A stretch of DNA of 64,000 nucleotides from JAJCYK01 sp965224285 (lineage in GTDB: Bacteria > Bacteroidota > Bacteroidia > Cytophagales > Cyclobacteriaceae), in assembly GCA_965224285.1 (NCBI GenBank), contig OZ245043.1, positions 4,836,001 through 4,900,000 of the forward strand, given 5' to 3'. Below, piece after piece: positions 53,901 to 63,700 of the stretch (position 1 is the stretch's first letter; the number at the start of each line of letters is the position of its first letter). The position numbers and the translations under genes are program-made. The notes beneath the pieces were generated by a model, which saw nothing but the letters and a program-made list of their open reading frames with translations, was not told the DNA's origin and searched no databases.

Positions 53901-54556
53901 ACATTTATTGTGGCGCTGCTGTTGCCTACCTCGATTTCTTGAAACTTATACCCCACAAAACTGAACACCAAAGTAGAACCTTCCTCTACTGAAATCCGGT
54001 AATTTCCTTCGGTATCGGTGATAGTTCCCTGAGTGGTGCCCTTTACCAATACGCTTACCCCAGGCAAAGCCTCCCCGGTTTCTCTGTCGGTAACTCTTCC
54101 ACTTATGTCGATTTGTTCCGCTTCGGTAAGCATATTTATTCCGGCAAATTCCATTTTCTGCAATACCACACCGGTATGATCAACCTCCTGTCCAAAAGCA
54201 TTATTGCTTTTCTGAGCAACCGGCGAAATTGCAGAATGACGAGACGCTTTTTGTATTACATAGAACCCCTCCCTTAACTTTTTATATTTAAGCCCATTGG
54301 GAGTAAGCAGCTTCCCCAGAGTTTCCTCCGGATTGCCTCCATTAACTCCACTGACTTCTTTTTGTCCTACGAGCTCGCTGTCGTATAGTATTGAAATGCC
54401 GAACTTAGTTTCCAGTTCAGAAAGTGCATCTTTCAAGTATCGGAATTCTTGCCGGTCATCAGGGTCGAACGCCGAATTCAAGGCATATTGCGGAATAGCA
54501 GTATGACTTGAAAGCACGATAAAGGTCAGAACTAATGGTAATAGTCTTTGCATCAC
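50954..54556 (-). CDS. SusC-type TonB-dependent transporter with STN signalling domain
   Basis: 1200 residues. The order is: signal peptide (1-23), STN domain (about 40-105, FGISILYDSELVGQKEVSGV, ending YVIQK), a CarboxypepD_reg domain (ISGRVTDRETGEALPGVSVL), the TonB-box region with EVVVVGYG, plug (VRGLGSISAGNEPLYVVDG) and a 22-strand barrel ending in TLGLNVTF. The STN domain lets cargo binding signal to a FecR anti-sigma, whose gene lies 21 bases upstream. The SusC/SusD pair imports oligosaccharides through the outer membrane. With a GH113-like and a PL26-like enzyme in the same operon, a mannan- or pectin-type polymer is likely, but not proven. Confidence 0.97.
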   Translation of the reverse strand: MMQRLLPLVLTFIVLSSHTAIPQYALNSAFDPDDRQEFRYLKDALSELETKFGISILYDSELVGQKEVSGVNGGNPEETLGKLLTPNGLKYKKLREGFYVIQKASRHSAISPVAQKSNNAFGQEVDHTGVVLQKMEFAGINMLTEAEQIDISGRVTDRETGEALPGVSVLVKGTTQGTITDTEGNYRISVEEGSTLVFSFVGYKFQEIEVGNSSATINVNMVSDVTALSEVVVVGYGTQQRRDITGSVASISSQDIENIPVVSFENAIQGQLAGVQVSETSGEPGAGPTIRVRGLGSISAGNEPLYVVDGFPISKNVDLGVQGDLFRRRAAFRPPTSNPLATINPNDIQSIEVLKDASAAAIYGSRGSNGVILITTKKGQREGKPTVNLDVFGGVQSVANKIDLMNSQELTAYVLDSRNNPYLQDIPGADINDTNAQRNQKALDAGLSPSGNYRLGDDFINPTGTDTDWQDLIFQNAALQSYNVSVSGGSEQISYYVAGGYYSQDGIIENSGFDRYSFRVNMEADILPKLKLGLNLNPSFTDLDRLPAGSPYFARPPGIVYSALVHSPTISPLNPDGTINQRDNQGFLFTEDGEDAGFSSASNPLAIIEAIQDDLTQNRTLGNIYAEYEITDGLTFRTFAGVDINNYKRTFFRANSLLFRTATTGEPYGQSSASQSVNWISENTLSYQKSFAGSHNLNVVAGYTAQKESIDLNQVIAENFPDDLVPTISGGQVTAGNSINEEWSLNSILARANYSYQDKYLVTATFRADRASRFGEGNKTGIFPSVSAGWRLSEESFLQDNSLVSDLKLRVSWGQTGNFLIGNYAAIGLLDPFNYILNDVLVNGIAPSTLSNQDLSWEKTDQVDVGLEFGLLEDRIFGTIDWYKSTTSDLLLQVQVPSSLGFTNALQNIGEVENTGWEITISSNNVVGEFTWTTDLNFATNDNEVTKLGPSGDPILSSGGAGIRHITRIGDPIGSYFGYVVDGIYQNQSDIDSAPEDTQAPDARPGDFRFKDINNDGVIDPDDRTVTGNYLPDFTWGITNRFTYKGFDLSFLFQGVEGSEVLNITRRHLGNGEANFNSYDEWNNRWISESQPGNGEIPRADRLTGNHGNNNRPSSFQVEDASYIRLRNLTIGYNFPTDVLGDFVQNLRVYASGTNLFTVTDYLGFNPEVNNQNQIPGVQGEDYGAYPLSRVFTLGLNVTF

Positions 54557-54577
54557 TTTAGGTTTAGTATTCTCTAA

Positions 54578-55600
54578 TTATTGTTGTTTCATGATCTTCA
54601 CGGTATTTTGTGAATGTTGAATGGTAAGCCCAAACGATTCAGACAAGCCGTCCATTAACAACTTTATGTTGTCCGAGGGCACAGAACCGGATACTTTTTG
54701 ATCCAGGATCGAGTTATCGGTAATTTTTACGGATAGACCGTAGTTCTCTTCCAGCAAGGAAATAACTTCGCTGAAAGGAGTATCATCAAATACAAATATT
54801 TTACATTTCCAGGAGGTGTGTAGATCTGTGTTTACCGGCATTTTTATAAAATCAGAGGAGGCTGTAGGGATGGACACTAACTCACCTGGTTCCATGATAA
54901 CCTGCTCTGGTTGTTCTCTGATATTTAATGATATTTTACCAGAGTTGAGCACCACTTTTGTTCCACTTTTTCGATGCTTTACGTTGAACTCCGTACCCAG
55001 AACCTGTACTACCACATTATCTGGCGTGTGAACCAAGAATTTTTGCTGGTCAGTGGTGGATACTACCGAGAAATAGGCTTCCCCTTGCAACCAGACCTTC
55101 CTGGCACCACCTGCAGAGGCAAATGATTTTGGATACTGCAGAGAGCTGTTGCTATTCAATGTCACTACCGAGTTATCTGGCAGTGTGATACTGGTGGTTT
55201 CGCCATAGTCCGTGGTATATATTATGGTTTTGTTCCCTGAACCGAATATCCATAAAAGACTTAAGGCCACCAGTATGATGCTGGCTGCGATTCCTAATAA
55301 AAGAGGTCGACGGAATTTGGAGTTGTCTTTGTTGGTAGGCGCTACATGCTGGTTTTGGGATTCGATCTGTTGCTCTAGTCGATTCCAGGCATCATGTTTT
55401 GGCACAGTATCATCTCCACTGAGTGCACCATTCAGGCTTTGAATAATGGTTACCGCTTGGTCCACCTTTGGTTGAAGTATGGGATTACTGGTAATAAGTT
55501 CATCCCAATAGCTCACATCCCCCTTATTCCTTTTGAAATACCAGTTCAGAAATGATTCATTGGAAGCCAAGTGTTCTGCTTCCAGTTCATGATAGTTCAT
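54578..55600 (-). CDS. FecR-type anti-sigma factor
   Basis: 340 residues. The cytoplasmic N-terminus (about 1-85) would hold the ECF factor; one membrane helix LLLGIAASIILVALSLLWIF lies near 95-115; the periplasmic FecR domain has TTDYGETTSITLPDNSVVTLNSNSSL in pieces, KVWLQGEAYFSV and GTEFNVKHR; the C-terminal DUF4974/STN-like domain contains FVFDDTPFSEVISLLEENYG. It transfers the signal of the STN domain of SusC to the sigma factor. Unusually, no sigma gene lies directly upstream; the only candidate is at 42083-42652, at the opposite end of the locus. Confidence 0.95.
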   Translation of the reverse strand: MNYHELEAEHLASNESFLNWYFKRNKGDVSYWDELITSNPILQPKVDQAVTIIQSLNGALSGDDTVPKHDAWNRLEQQIESQNQHVAPTNKDNSKFRRPLLLGIAASIILVALSLLWIFGSGNKTIIYTTDYGETTSITLPDNSVVTLNSNSSLQYPKSFASAGGARKVWLQGEAYFSVVSTTDQQKFLVHTPDNVVVQVLGTEFNVKHRKSGTKVVLNSGKISLNIREQPEQVIMEPGELVSIPTASSDFIKMPVNTDLHTSWKCKIFVFDDTPFSEVISLLEENYGLSVKITDNSILDQKVSGSVPSDNIKLLMDGLSESFGLTIQHSQNTVKIMKQQ

Positions 55601-55678
55601 TAATTTTAAAGATTATTTTGCCCGTCATACTAATAGACGGATTATTGCGGTTTATGTACTGTTATTATTTAATGGTAA

Positions 55679-56692
55679 TTACTTTGAATAGTAGCGCTTG
55701 ATGGTATTTTGAGCTGGTTTGTTCTGAGGAGTCCAGGATTTATGGTCGCCGCCACCGGCATTCCTATGATCTGCGTACCACTTCCATAAAAATCCGCCGG
55801 AAAACCAGGGTTGGTGCCAAACTGTTTCAAATAGGGCACGGTAAGCCTGATCTTGTAGAGCTAGATTAACTGTCAATGAATCCGGATTGTGTTCCCAATG
55901 TGACTCGGTAGAGTAGTCCATGCTTTGGTAGCCAAACTCAGTAAATAGAATTGGTTTTTCCCATCTTTGGGCAAATCGTTGCAGGCTTGCCGCTTGTTGC
56001 TCCCAAGCTTTTTTAAGTTCTGGGTAGTTTGGAGCGGCCCCCTTTATCAATGGAAAATAGGCATCGATCCCTATAAAATCCAGTTCACTCCAAAAGTAAA
56101 TATTTTCATAGTTATCCCAGTTGGCAGCATATGTGAGCTTACCAGAATACACTTTTTTGACTTCCTTAATCAAATTCTGCCAGAATCGTGGACGTTCCCT
56201 GGCCGAAACCCTTATCTCCGTTCCCAGGCAAAAAATTCTCACCTTCCTGGACTCTGCTAGTTCGGCGAATGTAAGAATGTAATTCTGGTACTGCTCTTCC
56301 CATTGTTGCCACTCATCCTCGCTATTAAGTTTAAAATCTCCTGGCCATCCTTGCCCAAATACCCAGATATGAGGTTTGAGCATAACCTCCATTCCCAGGT
56401 CATGGGCATATTTAATGGTGAGGGTTACCCCCTCTTTGCGCTCTCCCCACCATTGTCGACTGGTATCAAAATTCACTACAGGTTGGTTATTGGGACTAAA
56501 AGCATATGGAACTATAGCCAGGTAATTAGCCTGTAGGTCCACGATGGGTAGTAAGGCGCTGCTGTCGACAAAATTTCTGGGGCCCACAAAATTTACTCCT
56601 CGTATAGCGGCAAACTCTTTGCTAGGTGAAGCAGTATCCGGGGGTAGATTGCAGGATGACGCAATCAATCCAATCCAAAATAGAGTTTTCAT
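55679..56692 (-). CDS. GH113-like beta-mannanase, lipoprotein
   Basis: 337 residues from the ATG at 56692, which overlaps the exporter stop by 4 bases (ATGA) and opens a lipoprotein signal (KTLFWIGLIASSC). The mature protein is a TIM barrel: RGVNFVGPR, VMLKPHIWVFG, FCLGTEIRVS (candidate acid Glu), FIGIDAYFPL, and ILFTEFGYQS (candidate nucleophile Glu), then GGFLWKWYADHRNAGG. This agrees with GH113 and related mannanases of clan GH-A. Surface attachment would let it cut mannan or glucomannan for the SusCD pair. Family assignment is by eye; GH5 or GH53 relatives are less likely. Confidence 0.82.
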   Translation of the reverse strand: MKTLFWIGLIASSCNLPPDTASPSKEFAAIRGVNFVGPRNFVDSSALLPIVDLQANYLAIVPYAFSPNNQPVVNFDTSRQWWGERKEGVTLTIKYAHDLGMEVMLKPHIWVFGQGWPGDFKLNSEDEWQQWEEQYQNYILTFAELAESRKVRIFCLGTEIRVSARERPRFWQNLIKEVKKVYSGKLTYAANWDNYENIYFWSELDFIGIDAYFPLIKGAAPNYPELKKAWEQQAASLQRFAQRWEKPILFTEFGYQSMDYSTESHWEHNPDSLTVNLALQDQAYRALFETVWHQPWFSGGFLWKWYADHRNAGGGDHKSWTPQNKPAQNTIKRYYSK

Positions 56693-58935
56693 GACTTGTA
56701 AAATAGCCATATCAATACGGGCAATAATGTCAGGTCTATTACTAATGCAAATAAAAGTGTAAGTCCTACAAACAGGCCGATGTAAAAAGTGCCTCCGAAT
56801 GAAGATAAGAGCAGGGTCAAAAATCCGCTAACCAGGATGGCGGTAGTGATCACAATTGCTTTACCGGTGGAAAGATAGGTTTGTTTCAATGCTTCCCCTT
56901 TACTCAAACCTTTAGCAATTTCCAACTTGAATCGACTAATAAAATGGATAGTATCATCAACGGCGATACCAAAGGCTACCGTAAATACCACGCTGGTGGT
57001 CAACTTTAGAGTAATGCCCAACAAACCCATCAAGCCTCCTACCATCAATAGCGGGATAATGTTAGGTACCAGGGTAATCAGCACCATACGAAAAGAGCGG
57101 AACATTAACCCGGCGATAATAGCTACTACCCCAAAAGCTATGGAAAGTCCCAAAATCATGTTTTCTACCAGATACTCGGTGTTCTTGTCGATGAGAAGCG
57201 AGGTTCCGGTAAGCCTGAAATCAACCAGAGTGGTATCCGTTTCATTTTTAATGAACTCTAATAGTGCCCGGTTATTTTTTAAAGTTGGGTAGCTTCCGAT
57301 ATCGCCCATGCGACCGGAAAAGCGGGCTGTTCTGAGGTCGTCTGAGATCATGCTTTGAAATCCGGGGAGTTTTTGAGTTTGCTTTAAGTGTCGTTCAATA
57401 CGCTTCAATTCTGAACTGTCAGAGGGAATTTTATAATGTTGGTATCCTCCACCGTTTATGGCTTGATTGGTAACCCGTACCACCTCCAGCGGAGATGTTA
57501 AATGTGAGGTGCCATAGCTGTTTAACAGATAGACTTCCATATTTTCCAGTTGTTTTAGGATGGCTTGATCCCAGATGGTGAACTGGTCATTATGCACTTC
57601 TATGGACATTTCAAACGGCCTGGAGCCGCCGAACTGCTGATCAAAAAACAGAAAATCCTGACGCAGGACATGTTCTCGGGGCAAGTCGTCAATCAGAAAT
57701 GTATTGATCCGCAACTGCCGGGATCCCAATAGGGAGATAAGCAATATCAGTCCCCAGGCACCCAGTACCCACCATCGATTTTGCCGGCTCCAATGCCAAA
57801 CCGAACCCAGTGCGCCCAGCCACAGCATCCGCTGCTTTACTTTACCCACGATGTTTGGCTGGGGAATAAATAACAAGGAGGCTGGAAGTAGTGAAAAAGC
57901 AAGGATATAGGCGATCAAAACACCAAGTGCGGTGTACAACCCAAAGTCACGAATCGGTTGAATAGCGCTGGTCATGAGAGTTAAGAAACCCACTCCGGTG
58001 GTCAAGGAGGTGAGAAAGGTAGCAACACCCACTTCCTTGATAGTTACTTTAAGCGCCTTTATTTTATTCTTACCACTTCGCAGTTCTTCAATATACCTAG
58101 TAAGAATGTGCACCACGTCCGACATGCCCACAATAAATACTATGGTGGGCAAGAGCACCATCATGACATCTAATGGCTTATTAACCATGGCCATAAATCC
58201 CAAAACCCAAAGTCCTGACAGTGCTACCACCATTAAGGGGATGATCACTGCCCATAAGGCCCTGTAGGTCCATATGAGGAATAGTACGATAAGCACCAGA
58301 GAAGCCGACATAAACATCATTAGTTCATTGCTAATTATGTTAAGGTAGACCGGCTGCGCCCTTATCTTCCCGGCAATGTGATATTCCTCAAACTGCAGCG
58401 AGTCAACCAACCCATTGACCTGTGTCATCAGGCTGTCCGCCGCCAATTTCTTAATATTTAAACGATGCTTCACCAGCACATTAACAGATCTGCCATCACT
58501 GGAAACCAGAGTGCCCACCAGTTCATCCCGCTGAAAAATTTTTATACTGTCTTCAGACCAGCGATCAGGCTGATCCATATGGATCAATGGCACTGGCAGC
58601 CAACCCATAGGGGTTAAAAGCGGCCATTGAGCATTAGTAATCGAATGTACGGTGCGGACCTGGGGAAGTGCCCTAAGAGCATTGCTGAGGGAGTCGATCC
58701 TGGATAAAAATTCCCGCTCAAACATAGAAGTTGAGTGCCTTAAACCGATCAGCAGGTAGTCGTTGTCGTTTTCAAATTGTTGCCGGTAGTTCAAATAATA
58801 TTCCAGATCGGGATCTCCAACTGGAAAGAATTTTTCAAAATCATAATTGAATTTCAGAGAGGAAATGGAATATCCCCAGAATAAGCTAATGACCAGTATT
58901 GCTGCCAGGATCATCCTGGCGCTGGATTTATACAT
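56689..58935 (-). CDS. RND superfamily exporter (MMPL type)
   Basis: 748 residues with an N-terminal membrane helix, a large periplasmic loop, a group of five helices (about 195-360), a second loop, and a last group of five helices; the pattern is twice repeated. Family marks are PLMVVALSGLWVLGFMAMVNKPLDVMM in part, GMSDVVHIL with the proton-relay-type Asp, and the matching AFGIAVDDTIHFISRF in the second half. It resembles the predicted exporters/hopanoid or lipid transporters of the MMPL group rather than tripartite drug pumps. No membrane fusion gene follows. It is the first gene of the minus-strand run and overlaps the GH113-like gene. Confidence 0.9.
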   Translation of the reverse strand: MYKSSARMILAAILVISLFWGYSISSLKFNYDFEKFFPVGDPDLEYYLNYRQQFENDNDYLLIGLRHSTSMFEREFLSRIDSLSNALRALPQVRTVHSITNAQWPLLTPMGWLPVPLIHMDQPDRWSEDSIKIFQRDELVGTLVSSDGRSVNVLVKHRLNIKKLAADSLMTQVNGLVDSLQFEEYHIAGKIRAQPVYLNIISNELMMFMSASLVLIVLFLIWTYRALWAVIIPLMVVALSGLWVLGFMAMVNKPLDVMMVLLPTIVFIVGMSDVVHILTRYIEELRSGKNKIKALKVTIKEVGVATFLTSLTTGVGFLTLMTSAIQPIRDFGLYTALGVLIAYILAFSLLPASLLFIPQPNIVGKVKQRMLWLGALGSVWHWSRQNRWWVLGAWGLILLISLLGSRQLRINTFLIDDLPREHVLRQDFLFFDQQFGGSRPFEMSIEVHNDQFTIWDQAILKQLENMEVYLLNSYGTSHLTSPLEVVRVTNQAINGGGYQHYKIPSDSSELKRIERHLKQTQKLPGFQSMISDDLRTARFSGRMGDIGSYPTLKNNRALLEFIKNETDTTLVDFRLTGTSLLIDKNTEYLVENMILGLSIAFGVVAIIAGLMFRSFRMVLITLVPNIIPLLMVGGLMGLLGITLKLTTSVVFTVAFGIAVDDTIHFISRFKLEIAKGLSKGEALKQTYLSTGKAIVITTAILVSGFLTLLLSSFGGTFYIGLFVGLTLLFALVIDLTLLPVLIWLFYKS

Positions 58936-59091
58936 GATTAAGATCTGGGGTTTTAGGAAAAATCACTGTCTGCTCCTGGGTTATGCTAGTACCAACCATC
59001 ATTTTAGGGATGGAGTTTTAAAATTATAAAACCATATGGGAATTTAATGGGAGGATTTTAATTTTACTGAAATCTCAAATCTATCATTAAT

Positions 59092-59886
59092 ATGCAGCAA
59101 TATCATGACCTCATGCACCATATCCTTGACCGCGGAGTACGCAAGGATGACCGAACCGGCACCGGGACCTTAAGTATTTTCGGTTATCAAATGCGATTTG
59201 ACCTGGAGCGGGGTTTTCCTCTGGTGACCACCAAGAAAGTGCATTTAAAATCCATTATTTATGAGTTGCTATGGTTTTTGCAGGGAGATACCAATATCGA
59301 ATACCTAAAGCAAAATGGTGTGAGCATATGGGATGAGTGGGCCGATGAAAATGGTGATCTTGGACCTATCTACGGGCACCAATGGCGCAGTTGGCCTGTA
59401 TCAAACGGTGATACCGTAGACCAAATCACGGTGGCTTTGGATCAGATCAGGAATAATCCTGATTCTCGAAGAATTATTGTTAACGCCTGGAATGTGGGTC
59501 AATTACAGGACATGGCTCTACCCCCCTGTCATACTTTTTTTCAATTTTACGTGGCCGAAGGAAAATTATCTTGCCAACTTTACCAAAGGAGTGCCGATGT
59601 ATTCCTGGGCGTACCCTTCAACATTGCTTCTTATGCTTTGCTTACCATGATGATAGCTCAAGTATGTCATTTGCAGCCAGGCACTTTCGTACATACTCTG
59701 GGAGATGCTCATTTGTACCTGAACCATATTGAGCAGGCTCAATTGCAGTTGTCCAGGGAGTTGCGTCCGCTGCCAAGCATGCATATTAATCCTCAGATAA
59801 CAGACCTTTGGAAGTTCTCCTACGAAGATTTCCAACTAAAGGATTACCATCCTCACCCACGCATTAAAGCCGATGTGGCGGTATAG
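59092..59886 (+). CDS. thyA: Thymidylate synthase
   Basis: A 264-residue ThyA that makes dTMP from dUMP with methylene-tetrahydrofolate. The start MQQYHDLMHHILDRG is canonical; RKDDRTGTGTLSIFG, the catalytic Cys in ALPPCHTFFQFYV, CQLYQRSADVFLGVPFNIASYALL (in part) and the C-terminal IKADVAV are all present. The length is identical to that of E. coli. It is divergent from the exporter gene. A pair of hairpins follows the stop codon. Dihydrofolate reductase, often next to thyA, is not in the window. Confidence 0.98.
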   Translation: MQQYHDLMHHILDRGVRKDDRTGTGTLSIFGYQMRFDLERGFPLVTTKKVHLKSIIYELLWFLQGDTNIEYLKQNGVSIWDEWADENGDLGPIYGHQWRSWPVSNGDTVDQITVALDQIRNNPDSRRIIVNAWNVGQLQDMALPPCHTFFQFYVAEGKLSCQLYQRSADVFLGVPFNIASYALLTMMIAQVCHLQPGTFVHTLGDAHLYLNHIEQAQLQLSRELRPLPSMHINPQITDLWKFSYEDFQLKDYHPHPRIKADVAV

Positions 59887-59945
59887 GAATGTAAGGTTTT
59901 GACCGAAAGTGTCATTTTTAATACGGAATTCTATCTAAATATTTA

Positions 59946-60008
59946 CCCAAACTGCTTCTGTTTGGGCCTATTATGCCTTTTTTAGGCTGAATTGTTGAAA
60001 TCAGCCTA
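59946..60008 (+). terminator. Hairpin pair after thyA
   Basis: CCCAAAC/GTTTGGG (59946-59966), then a T-rich stretch, then TAGGCTGA/TCAGCCTA (59983-60008). The first hairpin with the following T-rich bases probably ends the thyA transcript; the second has no T run and might be a leader element of the next gene. Confidence 0.5.
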
Positions 60009-60123
60009 AGACCTTACACCTGAAATTTTTTTGCACGGAGGTTACTTTTTCTATCATAAAAGTATACAAGTTAAATCAGTTAAATATTAAAATTTAAATA
60101 AATATTATAAACATACTAATATA

Positions 60124-60519
60124 ATGATTGCGCTAATAGAAAAAGAGATCCAGCAAAATGACCATAAGTTAAAGGAGTTACTCTCTGAGCTTTCCCTTGA
60201 TACCACTCCGAAAGGGGGTATCGAAGTGGATTATGTTAAAGTGGAGAATATGGTCTTACGTAAGTTGCTGAAAGAGCAGAAATTGAAGAGAAGAAATAAG
60301 CTATTCGCTCTGGAGAATGGATTATTGATTTTTGCCATCGCCATGTTTGGAGTATTGAGCGCTTTTGTTGGTTATTTGTTGATGGGCTATAATCTGGCTA
60401 CTCCAACCTGGGAAGAACTTGGTAGGGATCTGTCAGTATTAATTCTACTATTTAGTATGACTGCCATGTCCGCTATATTGTATTTTCAACATTATCGTCA
60501 TAAAATCCCTCAGAAATAG
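60124..60519 (+). CDS. Small membrane protein of unknown function
   Basis: 131 residues. The first 50 are helical and charged, probably coiled coil; then follow two membrane segments, GLLIFAIAMFGVLSAFVGYL (about 65-85) and LSVLILLFSMTAMSAILYF (about 101-120), and a short basic tail. I recognise no family. It lies between thyA and the peptide synthetase gene, with a strong terminator after it, so it is a unit of its own and may have nothing to do with the synthetase. Confidence 0.7.
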   Translation: MIALIEKEIQQNDHKLKELLSELSLDTTPKGGIEVDYVKVENMVLRKLLKEQKLKRRNKLFALENGLLIFAIAMFGVLSAFVGYLLMGYNLATPTWEELGRDLSVLILLFSMTAMSAILYFQHYRHKIPQK

Positions 60520-60545
60520 CGACTCATCACTCGGGTAATATAACT

Positions 60546-60567
60546 AGGGGGGTTTTACCCCCTTTTT
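60546..60567 (+). terminator. Rho-independent terminator before the NRPS gene
   Basis: GGGGG/CCCCC hairpin (60547-60562) followed by TTTTT. It ends the small membrane-protein transcript. Confidence 0.8.
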
Positions 60568-60610
60568 CAGTTAAATTTTTTGTAATTTGCCTTCACAAGC
60601 ACCCATCTCC

Positions 60611-60646
60611 ACCTAATCCCGGTTTATACCTGTTACGGGATTGGGT
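60611..60646 (+). promoter_or_regulatory. Leader hairpin of the NRPS gene
   Basis: ACCTAATCCCG (60611-60621) pairs over 11 positions with CGGGATTGGGT (60636-60646), one G-T pair included, around a 14-base loop. It has no T run, lies 46 bases before the earliest likely start, and may regulate message stability or be an operator. Confidence 0.5.
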
Positions 60647-60727
60647 AAAAGTATTTTTGGCTTATTATCAAATTTTTTAAAATTCATAATCTTGAAATCC
60701 TCAAATATTCTGGTATATGAACAACCT

Positions 60728-63700
60728 ATGGTGCTCACAAATCTTTTGGAGCATCAAGCAGGTATTAACCCCCACCATACCGCAATAGAAGCTCATGATA
60801 ATGCGGTGACCTATAGGGAGCTTCACGAAAGCGCTAACTCATTGGCTTACAGGCTTAAGGAAGCTGGTATTGGGCCTGATGACCTGGTTGGAATACACTT
60901 GGAACGGTCCATTGATATGGTAGTGGCCCTATTGGCTACCTTGAAATCAGGCGCTGCCTATTTACCACTTGAACCAGATTATCCCAGTGAAAGACTGCAG
61001 TTTATATTAGAAGATTCCAATCCAAAAGCCATTATAAGTTCGAGGAAACTGTTCAATAATTTAAAGCAGCCGGCCACGCCCGTATTTTACATGGAGGATC
61101 TTACGCAGGACAATTTATTTAGTGAACCGCCGGGTATTCAGATCAAGCCGGAGAATCTGGCTTATGTTATCTATACTTCCGGTTCTACTGGAAAGCCCAA
61201 GGGTGTGATGATTGAGCACCGAAGTATTACCAATAGACTACTGTGGATGCAGGAGTACTTTAATGTGGGCAGGGAGGAAGTGATTCTGCAAAAGACTCCA
61301 TTTAGTTTTGATGTTTCGGTTTGGGAATTTTTTCTACCTCTACTTACGGGGTCTAAGCTGGTACTGCTGGAGCCTGACGGACACAAGGATCTAAGCTACA
61401 TGGTAGACCAGGTAATTTCCAAAAAGGTTACTATGATGCATTTTGTGCCCTCCATGCTCAGATTATTTGTTGATCATAGCTTGTCAGTGGAATGTTTGGA
61501 TCTGAAGCGGGTGATTTGTAGTGGAGAAGCACTTCCCGCCAACCTGGTCAGAGAATTCAACGCAAAATTTCCAGCAGAACTATATAATTTGTATGGTCCT
61601 ACTGAGGCTGCTGTCGATGTGACCTATTGGCATTGCCCTAAAGATTTTAACCAGGAAGTGGTCCCTATCGGACAACCGTTAGTAAATACCAAGTTGTATG
61701 TGGTAGATAAAGATGATAACCCGGTGGCTCAGGGTGAAACAGGTGAGTTATGGATCTCCGGCATTCAGGTGGCTCAGGGCTATATAAACCGCCCGGAACT
61801 AACTAGGGAGAAGTTTATCGATGATCCTTTTGAGCAAGGGCCTAGCAGGGTATATAAAACCGGGGATCTGGCAAAACAACAGGAGGACGGCAACTATGTA
61901 TTTCTGGGACGAATTGACAATCAAGTGAAATTGAGAGGTTTCAGGATTGAGCTTGGAGAGATCGAGTATGTAATCGACAGCCATCCCAAGGTGCTGCAAT
62001 CAGTAGTAATACCTCGATATGAACGGGGATATCCCTATCTGGCGGCTTATTTCACCACTGACTGCGATGGGATAACCGGTTACGACCTGACCAAACATTT
62101 GAAAAAGCGGTTACCCGAATATATGATCCCTGCTGAGTACGTGAAAATGGGTGAAATACCCCTTAATCGTAACGGAAAAGTTGACAGAGATCGTCTGCCG
62201 GTGCCTGAAGCGACCCAGAGAAACTTGGATGATTATCTCGCACCCAGTACTAAAACCGAGCTGGAGTTAGCCGCATTATGGCAGTCAGTGCTGCGTGTTA
62301 GCCCCATAGGGGTAAACGAAAACTTCATGGAGCTTGGTGGCTATTCTTTGTTAGCAACCCAACTGATCGGTTATATAAACCGCGATTTTGGCTGCAACCT
62401 TAATCTCAAGACTTTTAATGACTTAGGCACTATAAAAGAGCTTTCCAGGTATTTGGAGCAACAGGCAGACCCCAAGTTAAGGGAGCGAATGCAGGTACAA
62501 CCAGCTCCGGAAAAAGAGTACTATCCCCTCACGGCCTCCCAGGAACAGATATTCTTCCTGAATCATTTAGTAAAAGATAATCTGGCCTATAATTTCCAGG
62601 GTGCCATAGAATTTAACGGTGATCTACAAATTGATAAACTAAATAGTGCTTTAAATGCTATTATACGGCGCCATAAAGTACTGTATACCACCTTCCACTT
62701 GGTTGACGACACACCGATGCAAAAAATCCATCAACCGTGGGAGGTGAAAATTGAAGTCGAGGACTGGCAGCAATACCAGGAGGAAGAGCTGAAGGGAAAG
62801 CTTGATCAGGCCACTAGGCATCATTTTAATCTTAGTGAGTTGCCATTAATTATTTGGAGAGTGCTAAAGGTTGGCCCTAAGAGATATTTTTTATTGCAGG
62901 TCGAGCACCACCTGATCCACGATGGCTGGTCGTTCTCCACCCTTTTGTGGGAATTACAGGCTGCTTATCAGCAATATCTGACCGATTCCAATCCTGAAAT
63001 TTTGCCGCTGAATATCCAGTTTGTGGATTTTACTTGCTGGTACCGGGATTGGTTGGATAGTTCAGCAGGTCATGAAAAACTTTCTTACTGGGAACAAAAA
63101 CTACCCAAGCCATTGACCATAACTGAACTGCCCTATGATTTTAAGCCAGGGGCGGAAAGAAATTTAGTGGGCACTGAAATACAACATTCTTTGTCAGATG
63201 AGCTGGTCACAGACCTGCAGGTATTTGCCAAAAAATCACAAGTGACTCCATTTATTGTGATGATGGCGGTATACTATCTATTAATTAACAAATACACCAG
63301 CCAGACTGATCTGATTATAGGCAGTGGCTTCGGAAATCGCCAGCATCCGGCCTCCAGCCAATTGCTGGGTATGCTGGTCAATGCATTGCCTTTGAGATTG
63401 GATATTAGCCGCTATTCTAATTTCACAGAATTAGTGGAGGCGGTTAAGGCCTTGGTAGTAGAAGCCAGCGCCTATCAGGATCTGCCTTTTGAACATATTG
63501 TTCAAAAGGTCAACCCTGAGCGTCACCTAAGCCAGAATCCCATTTTTCAAACGGCTTTTAGCTTTCATGATTCACCTATGCCTCCCTTGAGCTGGGAATC
63601 GCTTGAAGGCAAGATTCATTATTTGCACAATGGTTCTTCCAAATTCGATCTCAGTGTAGTGGTGGTGCCTTGGCCCAAAGCCTCTGGAAGTGAATTGGAA

